Shown here piece by piece: positions 8,459 through 17,143 of a stretch of 37,720 bases of DNA. Both the position numbers and the translations under genes were made by a program. The DNA comes from Rhodobiaceae bacterium (lineage in GTDB: Bacteria > Pseudomonadota > Alphaproteobacteria > Rhizobiales > JAKPQE01). The stretch spans positions 1-37,720 of the forward strand of contig JANQEG010000083.1 of NCBI GenBank assembly GCA_028278505.1. Direction: 5' to 3'. The notes under the pieces are model-generated. The model had not been told where the DNA came from and searched no databases. It saw only the letters and a list, made by a program, of their open reading frames with translations. How positions within the stretch are numbered: the first letter of the stretch is position 1; each line of letters opens with the position of its first letter.

Positions 8459-9640
8459 ATGATGCGGGCGGAGGCTCCCCAGACCATTGAAGCTGCGGCC
8501 GAAGCGCCGGCCCGCCGCCGCAGCCTGTCGCCGCTGAACGCAAGGCGCTGGCGCAACTTCAAGGCCAACAGGCGCGGCTACTGGTCGCTCTGGATCTTCC
8601 TTGTGCTGTTCATCCTGACGCTGGTGGCCGAACTTATCGCCAACGACCGGCCGATCGTCGCCTCCTATAAGGGCGAATTGCTGTTTCCGGTCGTCATTGA
8701 CTATCCGGAATCGAAATTCGGCGGCTTCCTGCCGCGCACCGATTATCGCGACCCGTTCGTCCATGACGAGATCGCCGCCAATGGCTGGATGCTGTGGCCG
8801 CCGGTCCGCCATTCCTACGATTCGGTCAACAAGGATCTGGCCGGCGCCTATGCCGATCTGGAGCCGCAGGACCGGCGCAGCTTCCCGACGCCGCCGACCT
8901 GGATGATCACCGAGGAGATCTGCCCCGGCCGGAACGAGGCGGCGGTGCGCTTTTGCGCCATCGCCAACTGGAACTGGCTCGGCACCGACGATCAGGGCCG
9001 GGACGTGGTCGCCCGGCTGATCTACGGCTTCCGCATCTCGGTGCTGTTCGGGCTGGTGCTGACCGCGGTGTCGTCGGTCATCGGTGTCATCGCCGGCGCC
9101 ACCCAGGGCTATTTCGGCGGCTGGACCGACCTCGTCTTCCAGCGCTTCATCGAGATCTGGACCAGCCTGCCGCATCTCTACGTGCTGATCATCATCTCCT
9201 CGATGTTCGTGCCGAACTTCTTCATCCTGCTCGGCATATTGCTGCTGTTCTCCTGGGTCTCGCTGGTCGGGGTGGTGCGGGCGGAATTTCTGCGCGGCCG
9301 CAATTTCGAATATATCAGCGCCGCCCGCGCGCTCGGCGTCAGCGATCGCGTGATCATGTTCCGCCATCTGCTGCCCAACGCCATGGTGGCAACGCTCACC
9401 TTCATGCCGTTCATCCTGAACGCCTCGATCTCGACCCTGACCTCGCTCGATTTCCTCGGTTTCGGCCTGCCGCCGGGCTCGCCCTCGCTCGGCGAGGTGC
9501 TCCTGCAGGGCAAGAACAATCTGCAGGCGCCGTGGCTCGGTCTCACCGGCTTCTTCGTCATCGCCACCATGCTGAGCCTGTTGATCTTCATCGGCGAGGC
9601 GGTGCGCGACGGGTTCGATCCACGCAAAACGTTTGTGTGA
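8459..9640 (+). CDS. yejE: ABC transporter permease, YejE-like
   Basis: Second permease subunit (393 residues). The N-terminal region has the cytoplasmic LSPLNARRWRNFKANRRGYWSL feature and one membrane helix. A long periplasmic loop follows (about 65-170), with GTDDQGRDVVARLIYGFRIS at its end, characteristic of the DppC/YejE branch. Five helices follow, with the EAA loop SAARALGVSDRVIMFRHLLPNA near 285-305. ATG 8459 (or the adjacent ATG 8462) is chosen because in-frame upstream codons overlap yejB. The next operon gene is not the ATPase but a small HTH gene 58 bases downstream, which is unusual for this transporter. Confidence 0.9.
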   Translation: MMRAEAPQTIEAAAEAPARRRSLSPLNARRWRNFKANRRGYWSLWIFLVLFILTLVAELIANDRPIVASYKGELLFPVVIDYPESKFGGFLPRTDYRDPFVHDEIAANGWMLWPPVRHSYDSVNKDLAGAYADLEPQDRRSFPTPPTWMITEEICPGRNEAAVRFCAIANWNWLGTDDQGRDVVARLIYGFRISVLFGLVLTAVSSVIGVIAGATQGYFGGWTDLVFQRFIEIWTSLPHLYVLIIISSMFVPNFFILLGILLLFSWVSLVGVVRAEFLRGRNFEYISAARALGVSDRVIMFRHLLPNAMVATLTFMPFILNASISTLTSLDFLGFGLPPGSPSLGEVLLQGKNNLQAPWLGLTGFFVIATMLSLLIFIGEAVRDGFDPRKTFV

Positions 9641-9698
9641 ACGCGTATGAAGACACATTTACTGTTCGATAAACACGAAAGATGTTAGTATTGGCAAC
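9641..9698 (+). promoter_or_regulatory. Possible promoter and operator of the HTH-PIN module
   Basis: This 58-base spacer is clearly AT-richer than its surroundings. TAGTAT (9686-9691) is a plausible -10 box lying about seven bases before the ATG at 9699, and there is no Shine-Dalgarno sequence, so a leaderless transcript is possible. ATGTT (9682-9686) and AACAT (9696-9700) form an inverted repeat across the start, where an autoregulating HTH protein could bind. The -35 region is weak. Confidence 0.35.
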
Positions 9699-10097
9699 AT
9701 GGACACCGTGAGCGACATATTTGATGCCTTCGGCGGGCCTGCCGCGGTCGCGCGGGCGATCAAGGTCCGACCGTCCACGGCCAGCGAGATGAAGCGCCGC
9801 GGCTCGATTCCGGCCGAGTATTGGCGCGATCTGGTGGCCGGCGCCCGGGCCCGCAATATCGGCGGGGTTTCGGCCGACGCCCTCGCCGCGATTCACGCCC
9901 GCCGCCGCCGCGGTGAAGATGACGATGCAGCAGCCGGTGCGCCGACCGACGACCGCGATCCGACGACCGGGGAGGCGGTGACCGGAACCGGCCATTTCTC
10001 CCGATACCGGCATCTGCGTCGCGGCCATTTTCCGAGCGGCGACGATGTCGTCGACCACGTCCATGGCCTGCGCGAGGAATGGGATCGGCGGAAATGA
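9699..10097 (+). CDS. Small helix-turn-helix protein, Cro/YdaS-like, candidate antitoxin or regulator
   Basis: A 132-residue protein. Residues 1-60 read as a compact HTH domain: IFDAFGGPAAVARAIKVRPS is the first helix pair, TASEMKRRGSIPAEYWRDLV the recognition part. The remainder (about 66-132) is charged and probably flexible, with DDD and many Arg/His residues. The stop codon overlaps the start of the PIN gene (ATGA at 10094-10097), so the two are translationally coupled, as expected for a DNA-binding partner and its toxin. No Shine-Dalgarno sequence is visible. It may repress its own promoter and neutralise the PIN protein, or regulate the transporter operon in which it lies. The pairing with PIN is inferred from gene order. 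Confidence 0.7.
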   Translation: MDTVSDIFDAFGGPAAVARAIKVRPSTASEMKRRGSIPAEYWRDLVAGARARNIGGVSADALAAIHARRRRGEDDDAAAGAPTDDRDPTTGEAVTGTGHFSRYRHLRRGHFPSGDDVVDHVHGLREEWDRRK

Positions 10098-10558
10098 CCG
10101 ACCACGCTCCGCCACGGGTCTATTTCGACACGAATGTGTTCATTACCGCGTTTGAGACGGTCGGCGCCCGCTCCGACCATGCCTGGTGGCTGCTTGAGGC
10201 CATCGAGGCCTCTGACCTGTCCGGCACGACCAGCGAACTCACCCTGGCCGAGTTGCTGGTCAAACCGATCGAAAGCGGCGCCGATGACCTGGTCGATGCC
10301 TATGACGCAATCATCCGGCCGAACACTGGCTTTGACGTTGTACCAATGGCGCGCGACGTCCTGGTCGAGGCGGCCCGACTCCGCGCCCGCAGGCGCGCGA
10401 TCCGGCTGCCCGATGCGATCCATGTCGCCTCGGCGCAACAGCAGCACTGCACCCACTTCGTCAGCGCCGATCGGGCGATCGATCTGCCCGAGCCGATGCG
10501 CCTGGTGCCGCTCGGACCGCACGCGCTCAGCGACATCCTCGGGGATGCGCGCTCATGA
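10094..10558 (+). CDS. PIN-domain protein, VapC-like putative ribonuclease
   Basis: A 154-residue single-domain protein. The acidic residues that hold the metal ions of PIN nucleases are visible: Asp12 in YFDTNVFI, Glu53 in LTLAELL, Asp107 in LPDAIHVASA and Asp126 in FVSADRAI. VapC-type members cut RNA, often tRNA or rRNA, and are held in check by a partner encoded just upstream. The upstream HTH gene fits that position. I chose ATG 10094, which overlaps the upstream stop; its own stop overlaps the ATPase start (ATGA at 10555-10558). It is therefore coupled on both sides, unusual for a toxin gene. Its catalytic set looks intact, but activity is not shown. Confidence 0.85.
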   Translation: MTDHAPPRVYFDTNVFITAFETVGARSDHAWWLLEAIEASDLSGTTSELTLAELLVKPIESGADDLVDAYDAIIRPNTGFDVVPMARDVLVEAARLRARRRAIRLPDAIHVASAQQQHCTHFVSADRAIDLPEPMRLVPLGPHALSDILGDARS

Positions 10559-12183
10559 CCGAACCCATGCTCGTCATCGACGACCTCTCCGTCTCGTTCC
10601 GCCAGGACGGCCGCGACACGGTCGCCGTCGATCACGTCTCGCTCGACATCGGCAAGGGTGAGACCGTGGCGCTGGTCGGCGAATCCGGCTCCGGCAAATC
10701 GGTGACGGCGCTTTCGGTGCTGAAGCTCCTGCCCTATCCGGCCGCGCACCACCCGTCCGGCCGGGTGCTGTTCAACGGCGATGATTTGCTCGATTCCGAC
10801 GAAAGCGATCTGCGCGCCGTGCGCGGCGGCGACATTTCCATGATCTTCCAGGAGCCGATGTCTTCGCTCAATCCGCTGCACACGGTGGAGCGGCAGATCA
10901 ACGAAATGTTGAAGCTGCACCGGGGCATGAGCGACACGGGCGCCCGCGAACGCACGCTCGAACTGTTGAACCAGGTCGGCATCCGCGAACCGGAAAAGCG
11001 GCTCGCCAGCTATCCGCACCAGCTTTCCGGCGGCCAGCGCCAGCGCGTGATGATCGCCATGGCGCTCGCCAACGAGCCGGAGCTTTTGATCGCCGACGAA
11101 CCGACGACGGCGCTCGACGTCACCGTGCAGGCGCAGATCCTGAAGCTGTTGAAGGAGCTGCAGCGCGAGCGCGGCATGGCGATGCTGTTCATCACCCACG
11201 ATCTCGGCATCGTCCGCAAGATGGCTGACCGGGTCTGCGTGATGACCGGCGGCAAGATCGTCGAGCAGGGACCGACGGAACAGATTTTCACCGCGCCGGA
11301 GCACGACTACACAAAGCATTTGCTCGCCGCCGAGCCGAAGGGCGAACCGCCGCGCGCCGATACGACGGCCGACATCGTCGTCGAGGCGGAGAATTTGAAA
11401 GTCTGGTTCCCGATCAAGCGCGGCGTCTTCCGTCGCACCGTCGGCCACATCAAGGCGGTCGACGGCGTCGACCTCACCATCCGCCGCGGCCAGACGCTGG
11501 GCGTTGTCGGCGAATCAGGCTCCGGCAAGACGACGCTCGGCCTGGCGCTTCTGCGGCTGATCTCGAGCGACGGTGGTATCGTCTATCTGGGCGACCGCAT
11601 CGATGACCGCTCGTTCAAGCAGATGCGTCCGCTCCGGCGCCACATGCAGGTGGTGTTCCAGGACCCCTACGGCTCGCTCAGCCCGCGCATGACGGTTGCC
11701 GACATCGTCGCCGAGGGTCTGCGCGTCCACCATGGCGCGCTGACGCCGGAGGAGCGCGACCGCCGCGTCGTCGTCGCGCTCGAAGAGGTCGGCATCGATC
11801 CGGCCACCCGCGACCGCTATCCGCACGAATTCTCAGGCGGCCAGCGCCAGCGCATTGCGATTGCCCGCGCCATGGTGCTCGAACCCGAATTCGTCATGCT
11901 CGACGAGCCGACCTCGGCGCTCGACATGAGCGTTCAGGCGCAGGTCGTCGACCTATTGCGGGCGCTGCAGCGCCGCCACGATCTCGCCTATCTGTTCATC
12001 TCCCACGACCTCAAAGTGGTGCGGGCGCTCGCCAATGACGTGATCGTGCTGCGCGCCGGCGAGGTTGTCGAGGCGGGGTCCGCAGAACAGATCTTCGATC
12101 ATCCGCAGACCGACTACACCAAGGCGCTGATGGCCGCCGCCTTCCGCCTGGAGACGGCACCCGAAGGCGTCGTGTCGCAATAA
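10555..12183 (+). CDS. yejF: ABC transporter ATP-binding protein with two nucleotide-binding domains, YejF-like
   Basis: Drives import by ATP hydrolysis on the cytoplasmic face. The 542 residues hold two complete ABC domains of the oligopeptide type. Domain 1 has Walker A GESGSGKS at 42-49, LSGGQRQR near 160 and [11 protein letters not shown]. Domain 2 has GESGSGKT near 320, FSGGQRQR near 425 and [12 protein letters not shown]. Each is followed by its HD loop ([18 protein letters not shown]). The fused arrangement matches YejF rather than separate DppD/DppF. Its start overlaps the stop of the PIN gene, so its translation probably depends on ribosomes coming through the HTH-PIN module. It ends three bases from the convergent LysR gene. 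Confidence 0.93.
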   Translation: MTEPMLVIDDLSVSFRQDGRDTVAVDHVSLDIGKGETVALVGESGSGKSVTALSVLKLLPYPAAHHPSGRVLFNGDDLLDSDESDLRAVRGGDISMIFQEPMSSLNPLHTVERQINEMLKLHRGMSDTGARERTLELLNQVGIREPEKRLASYPHQLSGGQRQRVMIAMALANEPELLIADEPTTALDVTVQAQILKLLKELQRERGMAMLFITHDLGIVRKMADRVCVMTGGKIVEQGPTEQIFTAPEHDYTKHLLAAEPKGEPPRADTTADIVVEAENLKVWFPIKRGVFRRTVGHIKAVDGVDLTIRRGQTLGVVGESGSGKTTLGLALLRLISSDGGIVYLGDRIDDRSFKQMRPLRRHMQVVFQDPYGSLSPRMTVADIVAEGLRVHHGALTPEERDRRVVVALEEVGIDPATRDRYPHEFSGGQRQRIAIARAMVLEPEFVMLDEPTSALDMSVQAQVVDLLRALQRRHDLAYLFISHDLKVVRALANDVIVLRAGEVVEAGSAEQIFDHPQTDYTKALMAAAFRLETAPEGVVSQ

Positions 12184-12186
12184 CCG

Positions 12187-13185
12187 TCAATCGGTATCGG
12201 TGTGCACGGCCTCATCGGCGAGCACCTGCAGCGCGTCTTTCGTCCACGGCGCGATGTCGAGCGCCTGGGGAACCAGCGTCTTTTCGAACATGTCGCGGCA
12301 GGTGGCGGCGAGCTTTTCCGGCAGATGGCCGAGTTCGCCATGGTGGGAGACGAGCCAGATCTTGCGCGAAAAGCTGGCAAAGGGCAGCGGCCGGATGTCG
12401 AGCTGATCGCGGAAGCGCAGGCTGTCGAGGATGCAGAGCGGCGTCGTCAGCGCCCAGCCGCCGCATTTGACGATCATCGCGAAGATCGAACGCGAGGCGT
12501 TGAGCGTATAGCGCTCCGGCGGATCGAGCCGCAGCCGCCGCAATTGCTGCTCGATCGCCTGGCCGAGGACCAGTTTGTTGTTGTAGACGACGAAGGGCCG
12601 CTTGAGCAGCCGGCCGAGCATGTCGCCGTCGCCGTTGAGCACGCCGCGGGCGGCCACCAGCACGAAGGGCTCGCGCAGGAGCGGGTGGATGTCGAAACCG
12701 CTTGTGTCCTCCGGCAGCGCGCCGGTGACCGCGATATCCACGTTGCGGCGCTTCAGCGCCTCCAGCATGTCGCGCGAGGCGCCGGACGAGGCCTCGACCA
12801 TGCATTGCGGATAGCGGATCTTGAGTTCGGCGACCAGTTCCGGGGTGATGCTGGAATCGAGATCGTCGATGATCGCCAGCCGCAGCATCGGCAGCGACGA
12901 CAGATTGAGTTCCATCAGGTCGGCGCGCGCCTCGCCGACCGCATCGAGGATGCGCCGCGCGTGGTAGCGCAGCCGCAGACCGGCCGGCGTCAGCGCGATC
13001 GGCCGTGCCGCGCGGTCGAACAGCCGCGCGCCGATCGCCGCCTCGAGCGCTGCGACCTGCTGCGATATCGCCGACGGGCTCGCCGACAGCCGCTTCGCCG
13101 CCAGCGCCATCGAGCCGGCCTCCTCGACGGCAATGAACACCTGCAGCGCCCGAAAATGAAAGCCGGACGGGTTGTCGTTATCCAT
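12187..13185 (-). CDS. LysR-family transcriptional regulator
   Basis: A 332-residue regulator. The N-terminal winged HTH (about 8-70) has the family pattern LQVFIAVEEAGSMALAAKRL, then SPSAISQQVAALEAAIGARLF. A linker helix and a periplasmic-binding-like effector domain (about 95-300) follow. Its effector is not evident from sequence. It is convergent with the transporter ATPase (three-base gap) and lies 79 bases downstream of qhpE on the same strand, so it could be read through from the qhp operon or have its own promoter in 13186-13264. I cannot say whether it controls the transporter, amine use or something elsewhere. ATG 13185 is the only reasonable start. Confidence 0.9.
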   Translation of the reverse strand: MDNDNPSGFHFRALQVFIAVEEAGSMALAAKRLSASPSAISQQVAALEAAIGARLFDRAARPIALTPAGLRLRYHARRILDAVGEARADLMELNLSSLPMLRLAIIDDLDSSITPELVAELKIRYPQCMVEASSGASRDMLEALKRRNVDIAVTGALPEDTSGFDIHPLLREPFVLVAARGVLNGDGDMLGRLLKRPFVVYNNKLVLGQAIEQQLRRLRLDPPERYTLNASRSIFAMIVKCGGWALTTPLCILDSLRFRDQLDIRPLPFASFSRKIWLVSHHGELGHLPEKLAATCRDMFEKTLVPQALDIAPWTKDALQVLADEAVHTDTD

Positions 13186-13264
13186 TGTCCGTATCTCCGC
13201 CGCGCCGATTTGCGCCGGAGGGCCGGGCCGCCAGTCGGCACGTTCACGAAACCGTTTGTTCAGC

Positions 13265-13912
13265 TTAGTTTAGCCGCCGCTCGGGACCGAACCAATGGGC
13301 TTTGCTCCGCAAATCGTCGAGCGCCGCATCGCGCGACAGCCCGGTGGTCATCCGCGCGGCGAGCAAGCCGGAGAAATGGGCGGCCGCAGCACTTGCCCCG
13401 CGCACGGTCGGATCGCCGAGGGCGTTCGCATGGGCGCCGAATTCGGCGCGTTCGATGGCCAGATGCGACCACTGGTCGGGGGCGCAGCGCGCATCCCCCT
13501 GCACCGCAATGATGCCGTTAAGCCGCGCCGGCACGGTCAGCGCGCCGCGCGCCGCCGCCGAAGCCACCACCGCCATCCGCCCCGCCGCTTCGGCGAACAG
13601 TTCCGCCAGTGTCGGCTCGGCCTGGGCAAAACCGAAACTGCAATGGAGAATGTCGACCGGTTCGGCCAGAAACCGGTCGAGCGCGGCGGCGATCACCGCC
13701 TGTCCTGTCGCCAGTGCGCCGCTGAAGACGACGCCGTTGACGAACCGCGCCGCCGGCGCATGGAAGAGCATGGTTGCGGCGAGCGCCCGGGCGTGGCGCG
13801 CCGCCGGGGAGCCGTCGTGCGCCTCGGTGAAATCATGGCGAGCGATCAGTTCCGGCATGTCCTCATCGAGCGGCCCGTCGATGAGGCCGATGGTGACGGC
13901 GCGCGCCGTCAT
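13265..13912 (-). CDS. qhpE: QhpE, subtilisin-like protease of QHNDH gamma-subunit maturation
   Basis: A 215-residue, minimal subtilase (S8) without signal peptide or propeptide, so it acts in the cytoplasm. The catalytic residues are recognisable: Asp12 in GLIDGPLD, His40 in SPAARHARAL and Ser174 in RGASAAAAHFSG, the last a variant of GTSxAAP. In Paracoccus the homologous enzyme removes the leader peptide of QhpC after QhpD has introduced the thioether cross-links. The ATG overlaps the qhpF stop (ATGA at 13909-13912), and it is the last gene of the operon. It is much shorter than secreted subtilisins, as expected for this specialised family. The assignment rests on fold motifs plus position in a complete qhp cluster. 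Confidence 0.88.
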   Translation of the reverse strand: MTARAVTIGLIDGPLDEDMPELIARHDFTEAHDGSPAARHARALAATMLFHAPAARFVNGVVFSGALATGQAVIAAALDRFLAEPVDILHCSFGFAQAEPTLAELFAEAAGRMAVVASAAARGALTVPARLNGIIAVQGDARCAPDQWSHLAIERAEFGAHANALGDPTVRGASAAAAHFSGLLAARMTTGLSRDAALDDLRSKAHWFGPERRLN

Positions 13913-15651
13913 GCGGTGTCGCTCGGGGCAAACGCGGTGAGGTCGATGGTTGCGTCGAACGGGCCGAGCACCGCTTCGCCGCCATGGGCGACGACGATCC
14001 GGGTCCGGTCGGCGAACCGATGGTCGAGCCGCGCCATGATCCGCGCCGCCATATCCGGATCGATCTCCGAAAAGCTCTCATCGAAGGCGATCACTTTAGG
14101 GTCGCGCAGCATGAGCCGGGCGAGCGCCAGACGCTGGCGCTGGCCGCCGGAGAGATCGAGGCCGCGCTCGCCGATCTCGGCGTCGGGTCCGCCGCGCGGG
14201 GCCAGTTCGGCCGTCAACTCGACCGCATCTAGCGCCTGCGCCAGCTCCTCGTCCGCCGCCAGCGGCGCCGCAAGGCGGAGATTGTCGGCGATCGTTCCGT
14301 GGAACACGAAACCGGCCTGCGGCAGAAGTGCGATCGCCCGGCGCAGCGCGGCCAAATCGAGATCGCGCAGATCGGCACCGTCGAGGCATAGGCGCCCGGT
14401 TGCCGGATCGGCGAGCCGCGGCAAGAGCGCCATGAGGCTGGTCTTGCCGATCCCGGTCGGTCCGGTAAGCAGCACCTTGGCGGCGCCTTCAATCTCCAGG
14501 TCGAGCGGCCCAAGGAGCCGGGCGCCGGTCTGGGGATGATCGAGTGCAACGCCGTCGAATTGGAGCGCGCCGGGGCCGCCGGGCAGGGGCCGCGGCCGCG
14601 CCGGCGCGGCGATGTCGGCAGGCGCCACGGCCAGCGCCATCAGCCGTTCGAGCCCGGCCTGCATGCGGGCGCGCCCGTGCCAGAGGCCGATCAGCGACTG
14701 CATCGGCCCGATCAGGAAGCCGAGATAGGCGGTAAACGCGATCAGCGAGCCGAGCGGCCACTCGCCGGCAATGACGAAAAGGCCGCCGATGACGAAGATC
14801 GCCGCCCTGGTCACCGCGGTCAGCACCATGGGCACCGCGCGCGTCACCTCACCCCAGCGCTGGGCGCTTTCCAGCCGGCCGACCAGCACATCCTGTTCGT
14901 CGGCAAATAAACGACCGACCCGCGGTTCCGCGGTCAGGCTCTGGATCACCGGAAGCCCGGCGGCGGTCTCCGCGATGCGGGCGGCGAGCCGGCCGCGGGC
15001 GCTGCGCACATCGCGGGCGTGGGCCTCGGTGCGCGGCCGCGCCCAGGCGAAAAAGGTCAGCTCGATCGGCGCCAGCAGGACGGCGATCAGCGCCAGCCGC
15101 CATTCAAGCACGAACAGCATCGCCGCACCGCCAAGAAGCCGGAGCATGCTGCCGCTGCCGGTCAGCGCCGCATTGAACAGGAATTGCTGCACCTCGCCGG
15201 CGTCGCCGTCGAGCCGGCTCATCACCTCGCCGGTGCGCAGGCGCGCGTGCTGGCGCGGCGACTGCACGAAGAGATTGGCGAGCACGCGACGCCTGATGTC
15301 GGCAAGCATGCGCGCCGAAAAGCGCAGATGCAGGATGCTATTGAGCGCGCCGAGTCCGAGCGCGACAAGGCCGAAGGCGAAGAACGCCGCCGACCACAGG
15401 ATCAGCCGGTCGGCATTGCCGGCGACCAGGCCCTCGTCGATGATCAGCTTGGTGAGGTAGGGCGGCACCAGCGCGGCGGCGGCCGAAATCAGCGCGAGGC
15501 CGAAGAGGAGCGCCAGCGCCGGCAGCGCCGGCCGCACCGAGATCGCCAGCCACGGCCCCGCCTCGGCGCCGAAAAAGCGGACCAGGACGGCGTCGAGCGC
15601 CGGACCCGGCCCGGCGCTCGTCTTGTCGTCAAGGTCGGTTTCGGCCGTCAT
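13909..15651 (-). CDS. qhpF: QhpF, ABC exporter of the QHNDH gamma subunit
   Basis: A half-transporter of the exporter type, 580 residues. The N-terminal membrane domain (about 40-320) has around six segments. The nucleotide-binding domain (about 345-570) has Walker A GPTGIGKTS, Q-loop LLPQAGFVF, signature [14 protein letters not shown], Walker B KVIAFDES and the switch His in IVVAHGG. The homologue in Paracoccus is needed to move the matured gamma subunit to the periplasm, since QhpC has no ordinary signal peptide. It starts 46 bases after the qhpB stop and overlaps qhpE. The sequence alone would only support an ABCB-like exporter; the specific role comes from the neighbours. Confidence 0.88.
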   Translation of the reverse strand: MTAETDLDDKTSAGPGPALDAVLVRFFGAEAGPWLAISVRPALPALALLFGLALISAAAALVPPYLTKLIIDEGLVAGNADRLILWSAAFFAFGLVALGLGALNSILHLRFSARMLADIRRRVLANLFVQSPRQHARLRTGEVMSRLDGDAGEVQQFLFNAALTGSGSMLRLLGGAAMLFVLEWRLALIAVLLAPIELTFFAWARPRTEAHARDVRSARGRLAARIAETAAGLPVIQSLTAEPRVGRLFADEQDVLVGRLESAQRWGEVTRAVPMVLTAVTRAAIFVIGGLFVIAGEWPLGSLIAFTAYLGFLIGPMQSLIGLWHGRARMQAGLERLMALAVAPADIAAPARPRPLPGGPGALQFDGVALDHPQTGARLLGPLDLEIEGAAKVLLTGPTGIGKTSLMALLPRLADPATGRLCLDGADLRDLDLAALRRAIALLPQAGFVFHGTIADNLRLAAPLAADEELAQALDAVELTAELAPRGGPDAEIGERGLDLSGGQRQRLALARLMLRDPKVIAFDESFSEIDPDMAARIMARLDHRFADRTRIVVAHGGEAVLGPFDATIDLTAFAPSDTA

Positions 15652-15697
15652 CTGAGCGACCGTAGCCGATCACCGCCGCGCCGTGAAACCCCGGCGA

Positions 15698-16786
15698 TCA
15701 CTCCGCGCGGGTGATCACATGCATCGTCGCCGCCGCCATGTCGCCGCCCGACGGCAGCCTGATCTCGCCGATCCGCTCCAGCGACGTGCTGTCATAGATG
15801 CCGATATCGTCATTGGTGCCGCCGACATAGATCTCCTTGCCGTCGGACGAGATGTTGATGCAGTAATAGGTGTGCGGCAGGTCGACCCGCTTGACCAGGG
15901 TCTTGCTGTCGAGGTCGTGTTTCGAGAGTTGCGTGTAGACGCCGTAGAGTTCGTTCGGCGCCTTAGGGTTGCGCACGGCGGAGAACATGATCACCTCGAA
16001 CGAGGCGAAATCGGCAATCTCCGCTTCGCCGGTGGTGAGATTGACCGACTCATAGCCCCAGATGAAATCGGCGATTTCCTCCATCTTCTCATCGGTGAAC
16101 TTAGCCGCCGAATAAAGCAGCAGGAATTCGTCGTTCTGGGTTCCGATCGGCCAGAAGGCGAGCACGTCGGGCGGCGAATAGGTCGGCCGGTCCCAGGACG
16201 CATTGGCGATCTTGATCGCGGATTCTCCGGTCGCCGGATTGAACTCGATGACGTCGTGACCGGCGCCGTAAAGCATGCCGTTGCGGGCCGTCGCCATGAT
16301 CGTCATCCGCCGCGGTGCCGGGAAGGTGCGCACCGGCGCAGCGTTATGGCCGGCGCCAGCGTCATAGACGACCAGTTCGGGTTCGAGCACCTCGTAACGG
16401 TCCGATTTCAGCTTCACCGGATTGCGCACCGCATAGACTTCCTCGCCGGTCTTGGAGACCGCGACGGAACCGATCGCCTTGGCGCGGATGTCGTCATGGG
16501 AAAGGTCGGCGGAGAACACGGTCGCGCAGGAGTCGATGTCGACGCCGTATATCTCGCCCCAGCGGCCGCCGAGGATGTAGGCGATGCGATTGTCCGGCGA
16601 CATCGAAAAGATGCCGGGGATGATGTTGAAGTCGAGCTTGCACTCCTTGGTCACGGCACGGGCCGCGGCGTCGATGACATAGAGGCTGTTCGGCTTCGCC
16701 AGCGTGACGAGATAGTCCTTGGCGGCGGCCGGCAGCGCCGCGAGAACCAGCGCGGTGGCGGCGGCGGCGATCGTCTTGATGGTCAT
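15698..16786 (-). CDS. qhpB: QhpB, beta subunit of quinohemoprotein amine dehydrogenase
   Basis: A 362-residue periplasmic subunit. The Sec signal peptide MTIKTIAAAATALVLAALPA ends before AAKDYLVT. The mature part shows repeated YVTN-type propeller strands such as NSLYVIDAAARAV and NIIPGIFSMSPDNRIAYILG, ending with YCINISSDGKEIYVGGTNDD. In the known enzyme the beta subunit is a seven-bladed propeller that contributes to the active-site pocket next to the CTQ cofactor of the gamma subunit. A strong GGAGGAGA lies before ATG 16786. It follows qhpC with a 24-base gap. Propellers of this type are widespread, so the name depends on the surrounding operon. Confidence 0.92.
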   Translation of the reverse strand: MTIKTIAAAATALVLAALPAAAKDYLVTLAKPNSLYVIDAAARAVTKECKLDFNIIPGIFSMSPDNRIAYILGGRWGEIYGVDIDSCATVFSADLSHDDIRAKAIGSVAVSKTGEEVYAVRNPVKLKSDRYEVLEPELVVYDAGAGHNAAPVRTFPAPRRMTIMATARNGMLYGAGHDVIEFNPATGESAIKIANASWDRPTYSPPDVLAFWPIGTQNDEFLLLYSAAKFTDEKMEEIADFIWGYESVNLTTGEAEIADFASFEVIMFSAVRNPKAPNELYGVYTQLSKHDLDSKTLVKRVDLPHTYYCINISSDGKEIYVGGTNDDIGIYDSTSLERIGEIRLPSGGDMAAATMHVITRAE

Positions 16787-16810
16787 GGTATTCTCCTCCG
16801 CCTGCGCCGT

Positions 16811-17143
16811 TCAGACGTCGCTGTCCTTGGGGAACACGGTGCCGAGCGCGCGCCAGTCCTTGGCGGCGCCGTCCGCATTGGCGTTCCAGTCCGGATAGGA
16901 ATTGATGGTGTCGGGCACCTGTGCCGGCCACCAGCACGGGTCCGAACAGCCGTAGAGATCGGCCTCCATGGGCTGGCACAGGGCGGCGACGCCGCCGAAC
17001 GGATCGACCTCCCAGCCCGGATCGAGCGTTGCCGCGCAACCGGCGACGATGGTCTGCATGGCGCGGACCTCGTCCATCTTGTCTTCCGCCGCCGCGCGCT
17101 TGACGCGTTCGGCCTTCTCGTTGAGTGGCTTGAGGTTCTTCAT
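16811..17143 (-). CDS. qhpC: QhpC, gamma subunit of quinohemoprotein amine dehydrogenase (CTQ-bearing)
   Basis: A 110-residue precursor that becomes the catalytic subunit. Taking the mature chain to start at residue 30 matches published mature numbering, and every cross-link partner known from the enzyme is present: Cys36-Glu45, Cys56-Asp62 and Cys70-Asp78 (thioethers), and Cys66 with Trp72, which form cysteine tryptophylquinone. Asp62, equivalent to Asp33 of the mature chain, is the catalytic base. The block [14 protein letters not shown] is diagnostic. Residues 1-29 are a leader ([20 protein letters not shown] and on) with no signal-peptide character, consistent with removal by QhpE. ATG 17143 overlaps the qhpD stop (ATGA). 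The frame is open upstream inside qhpD, but that extension is an overlap artefact. Confidence 0.96.
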   Translation of the reverse strand: MKNLKPLNEKAERVKRAAAEDKMDEVRAMQTIVAGCAATLDPGWEVDPFGGVAALCQPMEADLYGCSDPCWWPAQVPDTINSYPDWNANADGAAKDWRALGTVFPKDSDV

